Notes under the pieces: generated by a model
The model's database searches: none
The model's input: only the letters and a program-made list of their open reading frames with translations
What the model was told of the DNA's origin: nothing
DNA from: Spirochaetales bacterium
Lineage (GTDB): Bacteria > Spirochaetota > Spirochaetia > JABMQR01
Assembly (NCBI GenBank): GCA_023139255.1
Contig: JAGLNY010000016.1
Coordinates: forward strand, 1-23,046
Direction of reading: 5' to 3'
Length of the DNA: 23,046 nucleotides
Part shown: piece after piece, positions 1 through 7,273 of the stretch
Layout of the letters: the number at the start of each line of letters is the position of its first letter
How positions within the stretch are numbered: position 1 is the stretch's first letter
Program-made: the position numbers and the translations under genes

Positions 1-2
1 AA

Positions 3-95
3 GATGTCAAATCAGGGTGGCAAGACACTGTCTTAAATGATGTTGCATCCGTACGGGGTCTGAGAGATTTTAAGGACCAGAAAGGAAAAAGCTAG
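3..95 (+). other. Possible C-terminal end of a truncated gene
   Basis: Frame 3 is open from the window edge to a TAG at 93-95 and would give about 30 residues ending in RDFKDQKGKS. No start codon is visible because the gene would begin outside the window. The stretch is short enough to be open by chance and I recognise no family. After the stop the same frame stays open for another 18 codons, to a TAA at about 150. Treat it as a possible gene end only. Confidence 0.2.
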
Positions 96-457
96 CAAAT
101 CGTACAAATACCAGGACGGCCTAAGCGGGCTGCTTATAGGGTTATTTGGTAAACGTCATCACGCCGAATCTTAATTATATCATTGGGCTTGGCACGAGCC
201 GTAAATTGTATTGTCAGTAAATCATATACTAAACCAGGGTATAAAGAGCCTATGTTGAATAATACACAGGAGAATATTTTAGAGAATCAACTTGAAGTTT
301 TGAAACGTGATGAAGTTTTTGTGTTAGGTGGTATTTCCTTATTTCTAATTGATTATTTCGGCGAGAAACTTTATGCAAAAATATAGTGTGATGAAAGAAT
401 AATATTCGTGTTTGGGAGCCCTGATTATACTGCGCAAATTTCTGTGTGCTAATAGGC
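96..457. other. Non-coding or degraded stretch with one weak ORF
   Basis: I see no convincing gene here. A plus-strand ORF at 183-386 could encode 67 residues, or 44 from the ATG at 252 (MLNNTQENILENQLEVLKRD and onward, then a hydrophobic patch VLGGISLFLIDYF). It has no good ribosome site and no family I recognise, and a minus-strand ORF overlaps it, as expected for AT-rich non-coding DNA. The stretch lies beside a duplicated tRNA end, so it may be debris of an integrated element. Confidence 0.3.
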
Positions 458-492
458 AAAAGAAAACCACCCGGAATGGGTGGTTTTCTTTT
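458..492. terminator. Strong bidirectional intrinsic terminator
   Basis: A perfect 15-bp stem (AAAAGAAAACCACCC at 458-472 with GGGTGGTTTTCTTTT at 478-492) closes a GGAAT loop. The A-rich start and T-rich end let it work in both directions. It directly abuts the degraded tRNA copy at 493, the same order (terminator, then tRNA 3' end) seen at the intact tRNA at 654-771. It may therefore be the original terminator of that tRNA gene before an insertion. Confidence 0.75.
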
Positions 493-518
493 GGGCCCAC
501 AAGGACTTTGAACGGAAC
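491..518 (-). repeat. Degenerate duplicate of the tRNA 3' end (att-like)
   Basis: This block matches the 3' end of the intact tRNA at 697-725. GGGCCCAC is identical, then one mismatch, then AGGACTT, one inserted T, and GAAC. The match covers the acceptor 3' strand and part of the T arm and then stops. There is no anticodon arm or D arm, so this is not a functional tRNA. Integrases often leave such partial tRNA copies at the far end of an inserted element. The two copies are about 205 bases apart, so little of any insert remains between them. Confidence 0.6.
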
Positions 519-539
519 AAATTCCTTTGGAATTAGTTC
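515..539. other. Small hairpin between the tRNA copies
   Basis: GAAC-A-AATTCC pairs with GGAATT-A-GTTC around a TTT loop: 10 bp with one A·A mismatch. It starts inside the degraded tRNA copy and has no T-tract, so it is not an obvious terminator. The rest of 540-653 is AT-rich and I see no gene in it. Confidence 0.4.
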
Positions 540-653
540 TTAGGCAGTTTGAGGTGAGAGATGATTTGGTTATGAGTGATTATTGATTTTTGAATATTAT
601 TTTGGTAATGGAGTTATTTTGTCAAACTGCGCTAGATTCTTCACGAAGTAAGC

Positions 654-695
654 AAAAAAAAGCAGGACGATAACTAAAGTCATCTTCCTGCTTTT
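654..695 (-). terminator. Intrinsic terminator of the tRNA gene
   Basis: AAAAGCAGGA (658-667) and TCCTGCTTTT (686-695) form a 10-bp stem with an 18-nt loop. Read on the minus strand, the stem is followed by a T-run (complement of the A-run at 654-661). It begins 3 bases after the tRNA 3' end, as expected for a terminator of a single-tRNA transcript. Confidence 0.75.
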
Positions 696-697
696 AT

Positions 698-771
698 TGG
701 GCCCACTAGGACTTGAACCTAGGACCCACGGATTATGAGTCCGTTGCTCTAACCAACTGAGCTATGGGCCC
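698..771 (-). tRNA. tRNA with CAT anticodon (elongator Met or Ile2)
   Basis: A complete 74-nt cloverleaf reads on the minus strand. The 7-bp acceptor is GGGCCCA/TGGGCCC with discriminator A. The D arm is AGCTCAGTTGGTTAGAGC. The anticodon stem is ACGGA/TCCGT with loop CTCATAA (anticodon CAT), and the T arm contains GGTTCAAGTCC. CCA is not encoded. It is not an initiator tRNA, because the GGG/CCC anticodon stem and the mismatched first acceptor pair are missing. A CAT anticodon could belong to elongator Met or to the Ile tRNA whose C is changed to lysidine; I cannot decide between them by eye. It carries its own promoter and terminator. Confidence 0.95.
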
Positions 772-780
772 GCGAAGCCA

Positions 781-810
781 ATAATAGTCAGAAATGCCGG
801 CTAATGTCAA
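781..810 (-). promoter_or_regulatory. tRNA promoter
   Basis: On the minus strand a perfect -35 TTGACA (810 to 805) and a -10 TATTAT (786 to 781) are 18 bp apart. The predicted start is near 774, three bases before the mature tRNA 5' end. Confidence 0.65.
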
Positions 811-841
811 GTATAAACCGGCATCTGAAGTTTCTCAAATT

Positions 842-1342
842 CTAAATATTTTTACGGGAATAGATGGTCAGGGATGCTATGTAGCTGGCTATGAAAATTA
901 CCAGGCTGATACCGAAGAGTGTCAGGTTGCGATTGATAACGGTAAATTGGGTAAAACAGGTCATTATAAGGTTTATAACACTGCCCCCTTTATCACTTAC
1001 AACACTTATCATGATAAGAAGTACTACCTGAAGGACGACTCCAAGGCCCATTATCGTAAAGAGAAAGTAGCGAACTGCAAGTTGTCCGAACTTGAAATAG
1101 ATAGGCAGGAGAAATGAAAGTATCAGCATGCCGGATACAATGCGAAGGAAGTCTATGGGATCAACGGTTCCCTCAGTAAATCCTATTACAGGTATTTTGA
1201 ATATCAGGCTGTATGCGCCGTACAGGAAAATCCATTTTTTCTGGCAGAGAAAATCTTTTAACAGCAGAACTATCATATTACTGAACCAACCATAATTCCT
1301 GGCAGCATCGACTGTTTCAGAAGTTTTCGGAGAAAACTTCAT
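842..1342 (-). CDS. ABC-2 type permease, probably internally deleted remnant
   Basis: This encodes up to 166 residues, or 144 from the internal Met of MIVLLLKDFLCQKKW. That sequence resembles the N-terminus of short ABC-2 family permeases (LLLKDF followed by a Lys pair). The C-terminal half also fits, with LPIYFKFG then RYFLF and a last helix ending SLTIYSRKNI. About four membrane segments are visible where I expect six. The loop that normally carries the slP(v/i)-type motif between helices 2 and 3 seems absent, so a deletion is likely. No ATPase partner gene is next to it. No good ribosome site precedes either start. It lies 24 bp downstream of rlpA on the same strand and beside the tRNA integration scar. 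Family assignment is by pattern only. Confidence 0.5.
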   Translation of the reverse strand: MKFSPKTSETVDAARNYGWFSNMIVLLLKDFLCQKKWIFLYGAYSLIFKIPVIGFTEGTVDPIDFLRIVSGMLILSFLLPIYFKFGQLAVRYFLFTIMGLGVVLQVVLLIMISVVSDKGGSVINLIMTCFTQFTVINRNLTLFGISLVIFIASYIASLTIYSRKNI

Positions 1343-1366
1343 AAATGGTAAATATTTAATGGAAAA

Positions 1367-2092
1367 TTAATCCTGCGGAGTCTCGCTCATTACCAGAATA
1401 TCAGAAATTTCTATCTCAACTAAAGCCAGGGTGTAGGCAGGGAGGTCTTCATATCGGAGCCAGCGAATAAGCAGGCGGTATCCACCGGGAGCTGTTGGCT
1501 CAATGATAGGGAAAAAACCGGCACTCATAAGCTCCATATAACGTTCCAGTGTCCGTTCCGCAGAGGAGAAAGCACCGACCTGGATTTTCACCCATCCTGT
1601 ATCCCCGGGACGGTCGTATGCGGATTCCGGGATTTCAGGAACAAAAACCAGTTCCAGAGTAACCGGTACAATTCCCTGTTCCACCATTCCCAGTAATTCA
1701 GCAGCACCCCGTGACAGATCCAGTATCCTATCACCTATATACGGACCCCGGTCGTTGATTCTCACATCAAGTATCAATCCATTATCAAGATTGGTAACCC
1801 GGACAATTGTTCCGAAGGCGAGCTCTTTGTGGGCTGCAGAGATTCCCGAAGCATCATATACTTCGCCGTTCGCGGTCAGCTTCCCATCAAATTCCCCTGC
1901 ATACCAGGAGGCAATACCTTCCTGAAAAATTACCAGGTTTTCATCAGCTTCAGAGGAAGAAACTATTTCGGTAGTTTGTACGGCTGCCGGTTCAGAAGAA
2001 CCTGTCGGCTCAGGAGAATCTGCCTGGGTAAGTACCGGCATCAGTAAAAAACAAGTCATTATGATTATGGTAGATATCCGTTTACAGCTCAT
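1367..2092 (-). CDS. rlpA: RlpA-like septal ring lytic transglycosylase with SPOR domain
   Basis: This 241-residue exported protein has three parts. A signal peptide ends near residue 24 (FLLMPVLTQA then DS) with no lipobox cysteine, unlike E. coli RlpA, which is a lipoprotein. A double-psi beta-barrel at about 57-150 shows ASWYAGEFDGKLTANGEVYD, AAHKELAFGTIVRVTNL and INDRGPYIGDRILDLS, the core RlpA motifs with their conserved acidic residues. A C-terminal SPOR-like domain at about 167-235 begins WVKIQVGAFSS. RlpA proteins cut glycan strands that lack stem peptides, and SPOR domains bind such glycan at the septum, so a role in cell separation is likely. The start codon lies at the predicted transcription start (see promoter at 2098-2126). 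Confidence 0.88.
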   Translation of the reverse strand: MSCKRISTIIIMTCFLLMPVLTQADSPEPTGSSEPAAVQTTEIVSSSEADENLVIFQEGIASWYAGEFDGKLTANGEVYDASGISAAHKELAFGTIVRVTNLDNGLILDVRINDRGPYIGDRILDLSRGAAELLGMVEQGIVPVTLELVFVPEIPESAYDRPGDTGWVKIQVGAFSSAERTLERYMELMSAGFFPIIEPTAPGGYRLLIRWLRYEDLPAYTLALVEIEISDILVMSETPQD

Positions 2093-2097
2093 ACCTG

Positions 2098-2126
2098 ATT
2101 CTACCCGTAAACTACCAGCTGATCAA
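2098..2126 (-). promoter_or_regulatory. Predicted rlpA promoter giving a leaderless mRNA
   Basis: On the minus strand, -35 TTGATC (2126-2121), a 17-bp spacer and -10 TAGAAT (2103-2098) are followed after only 5 bases by the rlpA ATG (2092). No Shine-Dalgarno sequence fits between them. Transcription would begin at the start codon. Confidence 0.5.
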
Positions 2127-2172
2127 TCGGTAGGGTGGTAGTGTGGGATGTGAGGAGAAGATAGTCCGGAAG

Positions 2173-2201
2173 GTGACAAGTCTACCAATAATGGGTATAG
2201 T
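2173..2201 (+). promoter_or_regulatory. Predicted promoter of the radical-SAM gene, leaderless
   Basis: -35 GTGACA (2173-2178), a 17-bp spacer and -10 TATAGT (2196-2201) predict a start at about 2208, one base before the ATG at 2209. This supports that ATG over the upstream GTG at 2143 or the ATG at 2191, which lies inside the promoter. Confidence 0.5.
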
Positions 2202-2208
2202 CTGCCTT

Positions 2209-3405
2209 ATGGAAAGAAAAATACCTTTTAGTTATGCGTTGATAAAACCATCGGGCCCGGATTGCAATATGGCATGTGAGTACTGCTTCTACTATGAAAA
2301 GCAGGAATATTTCGATAAAGGCAGTACTCCGGCAAAAAGCCGAATGAGTGATGAAGTCCTGGAAACCATGATAAAGAAATGTCTTTCCGGCCATGTCCGT
2401 CAGTTTGGATTCGGCTGGCAGGGCGGTGAACCTACCCTGATGGGACTCGATTTCTACAAAAAAGCAATGGCGTACCAGGAACAGTACGGAAAAGGAAAAG
2501 ATGTAAGTAATGGAATACAGACAAACGGCATCCTTATAACAGAGGAGTGGGCTGATTTTTTCCTCAAATATAACTTTCTTGTAGGTCTCTCTCTTGATGG
2601 ACCCGAACATATACATGATCATTACCGGTTTATGGCAGGAGGACAGGGATCTCATGCGAAAGTGGAAGAGACCGCACGTATGCTTCTGGGAAAGGATGTG
2701 CAGGTTAATGCCCTTACTGTAATTAATGACTATTCCGCTCAATATCCTGAGGAGATTTATAGATACCTCAGGGAGGTAGGATTTGATTATCTTCAATTCA
2801 TACCCTGTGTAGAAACCAACCCGGAAAACCAGCGGGAAGCCGCCCCTTACTCATTATCGGCAAAAGCCTACGGGGAATTCCTCTGTAAAATATTTGATCT
2901 CTGGGAAGCCGATTTTGTGGATGGGTACGCTACAACTTCTGTTCGCCTGTTTGACACATTTTCCCATGTATATCTGGGAATGACGCCTCCTGAGTGCATG
3001 GCCCAGCGGACTTGTGGTAATTATCTTGTGGTTGAGCATACCGGCGACATCTATTCATGTGACTTCTTTGTGGAAGATGCCTGGCATCTCGGCAACTTGA
3101 TGGCCGACGATCCGCAGGAGCTGTTAAACTCCCGCAGGCAACGGCTCTTTGGCGATATGAAAGCAAAACTAGCTCCGAAATGTGTAAAATGCGAGTGGCT
3201 CACCTTCTGCCGCGGCGGCTGTATAAAAGACCGAATTCGTGACCCGCAGGACAAGCGGTTTAACCATTTCTGTGAGTCGTATAAGATCTTCTTTCCTTAT
3301 GCGCACGAACGCTTTCTGAAACTTATGCAGGGTTTTCAGGAACGTCAGGAGAGGGACAGGCAGAAAGTTTCTGGAAAAGCTTCCGAAAAAACCCGGGGCA
3401 ATTAA
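2209..3405 (+). CDS. Radical SAM/SPASM enzyme, anaerobic sulfatase-maturating type
   Basis: From the ATG at 2209 the protein has 398 residues, beginning MERKIPFSYALIKPSG. The radical-SAM cluster motif CNMACEYC follows at once. GWQGGEPTLMG and SLDGPEHIHDHYR are typical of anaerobic sulfatase-maturating enzymes, which turn an active-site Cys or Ser of a sulfatase into formylglycine. The C-terminal SPASM region has the auxiliary-cluster cysteines (CMAQRTC, YSCDFFV, CVKCEWLTFCRGGC). The Asp in CDFFV matches the one proposed as catalytic base in the clostridial enzyme. No sulfatase is in the window, so the target may be elsewhere, and another SPASM peptide modification is possible. It diverges from rlpA and shares stop-codon bases with the convergent aldo/keto reductase: one TTAA (3402-3405) ends both genes. 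Confidence 0.85.
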   Translation: MERKIPFSYALIKPSGPDCNMACEYCFYYEKQEYFDKGSTPAKSRMSDEVLETMIKKCLSGHVRQFGFGWQGGEPTLMGLDFYKKAMAYQEQYGKGKDVSNGIQTNGILITEEWADFFLKYNFLVGLSLDGPEHIHDHYRFMAGGQGSHAKVEETARMLLGKDVQVNALTVINDYSAQYPEEIYRYLREVGFDYLQFIPCVETNPENQREAAPYSLSAKAYGEFLCKIFDLWEADFVDGYATTSVRLFDTFSHVYLGMTPPECMAQRTCGNYLVVEHTGDIYSCDFFVEDAWHLGNLMADDPQELLNSRRQRLFGDMKAKLAPKCVKCEWLTFCRGGCIKDRIRDPQDKRFNHFCESYKIFFPYAHERFLKLMQGFQERQERDRQKVSGKASEKTRGN

Positions 3406-4496
3406 GCCTCTTTAGGTACTGCTGCTTTCAACTCTTCAAATCTCTCAAGGATCGGAAGTCTCTGAGTGCATGCACGCTCACATTTTCGACAGCTGGTACA
3501 TCTATCTAACGCATCCATCGAGGTTCCCCAATGCCATTTGAGTCTGCCTAAAGTACCTTCGCCGCCAGTTAACCGGTAGTGGTTGTGAGTCTCCATAAAT
3601 GCCCACACAGGAATATCCTCAGGACATACATCGCAGTACATGCAGGAAGTACAGAAATTATTGAATTCTCTGGAAACACGCGATTGGATGTAATCAATCT
3701 GCTCTTTTGTATAGGGTACAAAGCTGTTCACAGCATCAATGGCGGTATCAACATCATTATCATTCCGGAACCCGACTAGTGAGACTGTAATCCTGGGATC
3801 GCTCATCAGGAAGTGCAGCGCCGCTTCCAGCATATTCTGGTTAGGATGAGTTTTCAGGAACCCGAAAGCCTTCTCATTTTCCGGAATCAGTCCCCCGCCC
3901 AGCGGGTTCATAACTACTACACCCATGTTATGCTCAGTTGCTGCGGAAATTCCCTCCTGTCGATAGGGTGAATTGATAACCGAATAACCGAGAGTTACCC
4001 CCTCGAAAAACCCCTCCTCAATAACCTGACGGATATGGGAGCCGGGCAGGTGTGTTGAGAAAGTTGCATGACGTATCAGCCCCTCCTCCTTTGCTTTCAA
4101 TATTTCCTGAACAGCCCCGCCTTTTTTGCGCTCCTCCCAGATTTTGAGGGTGAGAACATACCAGCAGTTATAATAATCAATACAATCAACATTGAGCCGT
4201 CTCAATGACCGTTCCAACTCTTCACGCAGCACAGCTCCATCCGATTTATTGGATTTAGTGGAAATGGCAAACGGTTTGCCGGTCTTTTTCATTTCTTTTA
4301 CGGCTGTCCCGACAATAATCTCAGATTGATCCTGGCAATATCCGGGGGCTGTGTCAAAATAGGTAATGCCCTTCTCAAATGCCCGGTAGACGGTTGCTGC
4401 TGATTTATCTGTATCCATGGGGGATTCAAACCGCATCCCGCCGTACCCCAGAGCCGCTGTTTTTGTACCGGTATTACCATACATCCTATATTCCAT
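3402..4496 (-). CDS. Aldo/keto reductase with C-terminal 2[4Fe-4S] domain
   Basis: This encodes 364 residues from the ATG at 4496, chosen because AGAGGAG lies 8 bases upstream; a GTG at 4505 is less likely. The N-terminal TIM barrel begins MEYRMYGNTG and keeps Asp48 and Tyr53 (FDTAPGYC) and Lys81 (STKSN) of the catalytic tetrad. The fourth residue, normally His, reads Trp112 in DYYNCW. The tail adds two iron-sulfur motifs: CTSCMYCDVCPEDIP and CTSCRKCERACTQ. Such reductases are common in anaerobes and may exchange electrons with ferredoxin-like partners; the substrate is unknown. Its 3' end overlaps the radical-SAM gene by 4 bp, and it diverges from lysS across a 160-bp gap. Confidence 0.88.
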   Translation of the reverse strand: MEYRMYGNTGTKTAALGYGGMRFESPMDTDKSAATVYRAFEKGITYFDTAPGYCQDQSEIIVGTAVKEMKKTGKPFAISTKSNKSDGAVLREELERSLRRLNVDCIDYYNCWYVLTLKIWEERKKGGAVQEILKAKEEGLIRHATFSTHLPGSHIRQVIEEGFFEGVTLGYSVINSPYRQEGISAATEHNMGVVVMNPLGGGLIPENEKAFGFLKTHPNQNMLEAALHFLMSDPRITVSLVGFRNDNDVDTAIDAVNSFVPYTKEQIDYIQSRVSREFNNFCTSCMYCDVCPEDIPVWAFMETHNHYRLTGGEGTLGRLKWHWGTSMDALDRCTSCRKCERACTQRLPILERFEELKAAVPKEA

Positions 4497-4615
4497 TATG
4501 TTCACTCCTCTTATAAGACATCAATCTACAATAATATCTCAATTTCTGTTTGGCATAAGGTTCAATATACTAATAATTCAGCCTGCAATCAAATAAGAAA
4601 AAATATGGGTAGAGA

Positions 4616-4646
4616 ACTGCACCGCGTTGCATAATTCAGGTGCAGT
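4616..4646. promoter_or_regulatory. Inverted repeat spanning the lysS -35 box
   Basis: ACTGCACC (4616-4623) and GGTGCAGT (4639-4646) form a perfect 8-bp inverted repeat with a 15-bp gap. The -35 box at 4627-4632 lies in the gap, and the two half-sites are 23 bp apart centre to centre, about two helical turns. A dimeric repressor bound here would block the lysS promoter. No cognate protein is evident. Confidence 0.35.
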
Positions 4647-4655
4647 AAGTATAAT
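4627..4655 (+). promoter_or_regulatory. Predicted lysS promoter, near-leaderless mRNA
   Basis: -35 TTGCAT (4627-4632), a 17-bp spacer and a perfect -10 TATAAT (4650-4655) predict a start near 4662, three bases before the ATG at 4665. No Shine-Dalgarno sequence is present, and no later start codon precedes the conserved HWAD block. Confidence 0.65.
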
Positions 4656-4664
4656 CCAGCCATT

Positions 4665-6281
4665 ATGAGTAACAAGAAAGAGAAGATTAATCAGAACAGG
4701 CCAGTCTCAGTACACTGGGCAGATATCAATGCCGATAAAATTATTCGTGAGAAGGGTGAAAAAGAGCGCTATACCTGTGCATCCGGGGTAACCCCTTCAG
4801 GGACCGTACATATCGGGAATTTCCGGGAGATAATCTCCGTGGAACTCGTTGCCCGTGCGCTTCGTGACAAAGGTAAACATGTCAGATTTATTTTTTCATG
4901 GGATGAGTATGATGTATTCAGAAAGGTCCCGAAGAATATGCCCGACCAGAAGCTCCTCGCAACCTATCTTCGTAAACCTATTACCCTCGTTCCTGATACT
5001 ACTGGAGAGCACGAAAGTTATGCCCGTAAAAATGAAAAAGCAGTTGAGGAGATTCTTCCTGTTGTAGGAGTGAATCCTGAATTTATTTACCAGGCAAAGC
5101 ACTACAGGGATTCGGATTATGCACAGGGAATACGTACTGCCCTGGAACATACAGATGAACTGCGAAAAATCCTGGATGAACACAGAACTGCACCGCTGCC
5201 GGAAGATTGGTGGCCGATATCAGTATTTAGCAATTTTACCGATAAAGATACGACTACCATACTTGGCTGGGATGGTGAATGGGGTGTAACCTACCGCTGT
5301 GAGGAGACGGGGAAGGAAGAGGCCGTGGATCTTCGAAATACTGCAGCCGTAAAACTCCTGTGGCGTATTGACTGGCCGATGCGCTGGGCAAAAGAGGACG
5401 TCGATTTTGAACCTGCGGGTAAGGATCACCACTCCGAAGGCGGTTCCTTTGATACCGCGAAAACAACCGTTTCTATCTTTGGAGGCACACCGCCGGTTAC
5501 TTTTCAGTACGACTTTGTCAGGATTAAGGGGAAGGGCGGGAAAATATCATCCTCGTCAGGTGAGGTTGTCAGTCTTAATGATGTCCTGGAAATCTATCCA
5601 CCGGAAATTGTACGGTACCTGTTTGTAGGAACCCGTCCGAATTCTGAATTTGCCATCTCATTTGATCTCGATGTACTGAAGATTTTTGAGGATTATGATA
5701 AGTGCGAACGCGTTTACTATGGTGTTCAGCAGATAAATGAGAAGAAACGAGTTAAGGAATCACGGATTTATGAACTTTCCCAGGTGAATGCTATCCCTGA
5801 GGATATATCGTATCAGGCTTCGTTACGCCATCTATGCAATCAGCTTCAGGTGCATAATGGGAATATTGATTCTGTTATTGCCGAATTACCGGATGTAAAA
5901 AAGTCACAAATCCCACGGCTCAGGGTGAGGTGCCGGTGTGCATGGAACTGGGTGAGGCTGTATGCCCCGGAGGATTTTTGTTTCTCGCTCCAGACTGAAT
6001 CGGATGAAATACAACATCTTCCGGCACCAATGCTGGCGTGTGTGAAAGATCTTGCTGCTGAAATCAGGAATCTTGAAAATCTTAATGAGAAAGCTATGGC
6101 CGAGGTTATCTACCGGATTGCTCATGATAATGGGGTTGAGCCTGCACAGTTTTTTACTGCGGCTTATAAGGTGCTGATAGGTAAGGAGAAGGGTCCGCGG
6201 CTTGCCGGGTTTATCCTTACCTGCGGGAAAGAGAAAATTCTCTCTATCCTGGGTCGGTACGTCAATATAAAAGCTTCTTAA
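4665..6281 (+). CDS. lysS: Class I lysyl-tRNA synthetase
   Basis: This 538-residue enzyme charges tRNA-Lys. The class I (Rossmann-fold) type is found in archaea, spirochaetes and a few other bacteria instead of the usual class II enzyme. The first signature is HIGN at residues 49-52, inside ASGVTPSGTVHIGNFREI, which is almost invariant in this family. The second is a KMSKS variant, KISSS, near residue 293 (GKGGKISSSSGE). SVHWADINADKIIREKG before the first motif is also family-specific. Length is normal. The gene is transcribed from a strong promoter with almost no leader, and its last 20 bases overlap the 3' end of era on the opposite strand. Confidence 0.96.
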   Translation: MSNKKEKINQNRPVSVHWADINADKIIREKGEKERYTCASGVTPSGTVHIGNFREIISVELVARALRDKGKHVRFIFSWDEYDVFRKVPKNMPDQKLLATYLRKPITLVPDTTGEHESYARKNEKAVEEILPVVGVNPEFIYQAKHYRDSDYAQGIRTALEHTDELRKILDEHRTAPLPEDWWPISVFSNFTDKDTTTILGWDGEWGVTYRCEETGKEEAVDLRNTAAVKLLWRIDWPMRWAKEDVDFEPAGKDHHSEGGSFDTAKTTVSIFGGTPPVTFQYDFVRIKGKGGKISSSSGEVVSLNDVLEIYPPEIVRYLFVGTRPNSEFAISFDLDVLKIFEDYDKCERVYYGVQQINEKKRVKESRIYELSQVNAIPEDISYQASLRHLCNQLQVHNGNIDSVIAELPDVKKSQIPRLRVRCRCAWNWVRLYAPEDFCFSLQTESDEIQHLPAPMLACVKDLAAEIRNLENLNEKAMAEVIYRIAHDNGVEPAQFFTAAYKVLIGKEKGPRLAGFILTCGKEKILSILGRYVNIKAS

Positions 6282-7146
6282 GAACCTGGTCTTTCTTGCG
6301 CCATTTACCCTGCGCTTTTACGCGTACGTCCAGGTAAATCTTATACGGAAACAGTCCGGCAATTTCTTTTTGCGCCTCTTTGCGGATAGCCTTTATCCCG
6401 GAGCCGGCTTTGCCTACCACCAAACCCTTCTGAGATTCCCGTTCTACATTGATAAAGGCCCGTATCCAAAGTAAGTTTTTCTTTTCATCAATCTCCAAAT
6501 CGGCAATTTCTACATAAATAGCGTGGGGAAGCTCCTCTTTTGCCCGGTTTACTGCCTTTTCCCGAATAATTTCCGCAATCCTGAATTCCGGGGGCTGATC
6601 GGTGTAAAAATCGTCCGGATAGAGCTGTTCGCCTTCAGGCGAAAGGTTGAAAAGAGTGTCTTTTAAGATATCTATTCCCTTCTCTTTTGTAGCTGAAACT
6701 TTAACATAGTGTGCTTGCGGGAGAATTTTTTCCAGTGCAAGCTGCATAAGCCCTGGATGTGCCCGTCCGTGGTCGATTTTATTCAGGGCAACAACAACCG
6801 GCTGGTTTCCTGAGGCAAGAAGTTTCGCAATTTCAAGCTCCTCTTCCCCGGGTTTTCGTACCGTATCAACGACATACAGCAGAATATCAGCCTCTCCGAT
6901 TGTTGAGACAGTGATGTCTTTCAACCTGAGATTGAACGATTTGTCAGAAATATGATAACCGGGAGTATCAATGAACAGCAGCTGACCTCTTCCTCCATCA
7001 TCCGTATAAATACCCTTGATAGAATTCCGGGTAGTCTGCGGGCTGGGAGCAGTAATTGAAACCTTATATCTGCAAATGGTATTGAGCAGGGTGGATTTTC
7101 CGGCAGACGGTCTGCCTATTATCGAAATTGAAGAACATTTTTTCAT
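6262..7146 (-). CDS. era: GTPase Era
   Basis: This 294-residue protein is a small-subunit assembly GTPase that binds the 3' end of 16S rRNA. All G motifs are visible: G1 GRPSAGKST near residue 11, switch region PQTTRNS, G3 DTPGYH, G4 NKID and G5 SATK. A KH RNA-binding domain fills the last 90 residues, with LVVGKAGSGIKAIRKEAQKEI-type GxxG wording. Length is normal. The start ATG at 7146 lies exactly 7 bases after a TAGAAT box and has no Shine-Dalgarno sequence. The gene diverges from clpP and overlaps lysS by 20 bp at its 3' end. Confidence 0.96.
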   Translation of the reverse strand: MKKCSSISIIGRPSAGKSTLLNTICRYKVSITAPSPQTTRNSIKGIYTDDGGRGQLLFIDTPGYHISDKSFNLRLKDITVSTIGEADILLYVVDTVRKPGEEELEIAKLLASGNQPVVVALNKIDHGRAHPGLMQLALEKILPQAHYVKVSATKEKGIDILKDTLFNLSPEGEQLYPDDFYTDQPPEFRIAEIIREKAVNRAKEELPHAIYVEIADLEIDEKKNLLWIRAFINVERESQKGLVVGKAGSGIKAIRKEAQKEIAGLFPYKIYLDVRVKAQGKWRKKDQVLKKLLY

Positions 7147-7152
7147 GACCGC

Positions 7153-7181
7153 ATTCTATCGATTAAACAGTTGCCTGCATA
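7153..7181 (-). promoter_or_regulatory. Predicted era promoter, leaderless
   Basis: On the minus strand the -10 TAGAAT (7158-7153) is followed by six bases and then the era ATG at the expected start position. The -35, 17 bp upstream, is poor (TATGCA), so this is the weakest of the leaderless candidates. Confidence 0.35.
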
Positions 7182-7194
7182 GACCTGAATATCA

Positions 7195-7223
7195 TTGCCT
7201 TTTTACGGCTCTCTCAGTATACT
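7195..7223 (+). promoter_or_regulatory. Predicted clpP promoter
   Basis: -35 TTGCCT (7195-7200), a 17-bp spacer and -10 TATACT (7218-7223) predict a start near 7230. This leaves a leader of about 44 nt carrying the ribosome site GGGAG (7260-7264) before the ATG at 7274. Confidence 0.5.
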
Positions 7224-7273
7224 CTCAACAGAAAGAAAGTTGTGTTATTGACAGCAAGCGGGAGAAGAAATTG

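Noticed and set aside
698..771. Initiator tRNA-Met
   Set aside because: The anticodon stem is ACGGA/TCCGT without the GGG/CCC pairs, and the first acceptor pair is matched.
794..1117. Plus-strand ORF of 107 residues
   Set aside because: It lies opposite the permease remnant, starts inside the tRNA promoter, has no ribosome site and resembles no family.
2182..2796. Minus-strand ORF of 204 residues
   Set aside because: It is the reverse frame of the well-supported radical-SAM gene and has no family features.
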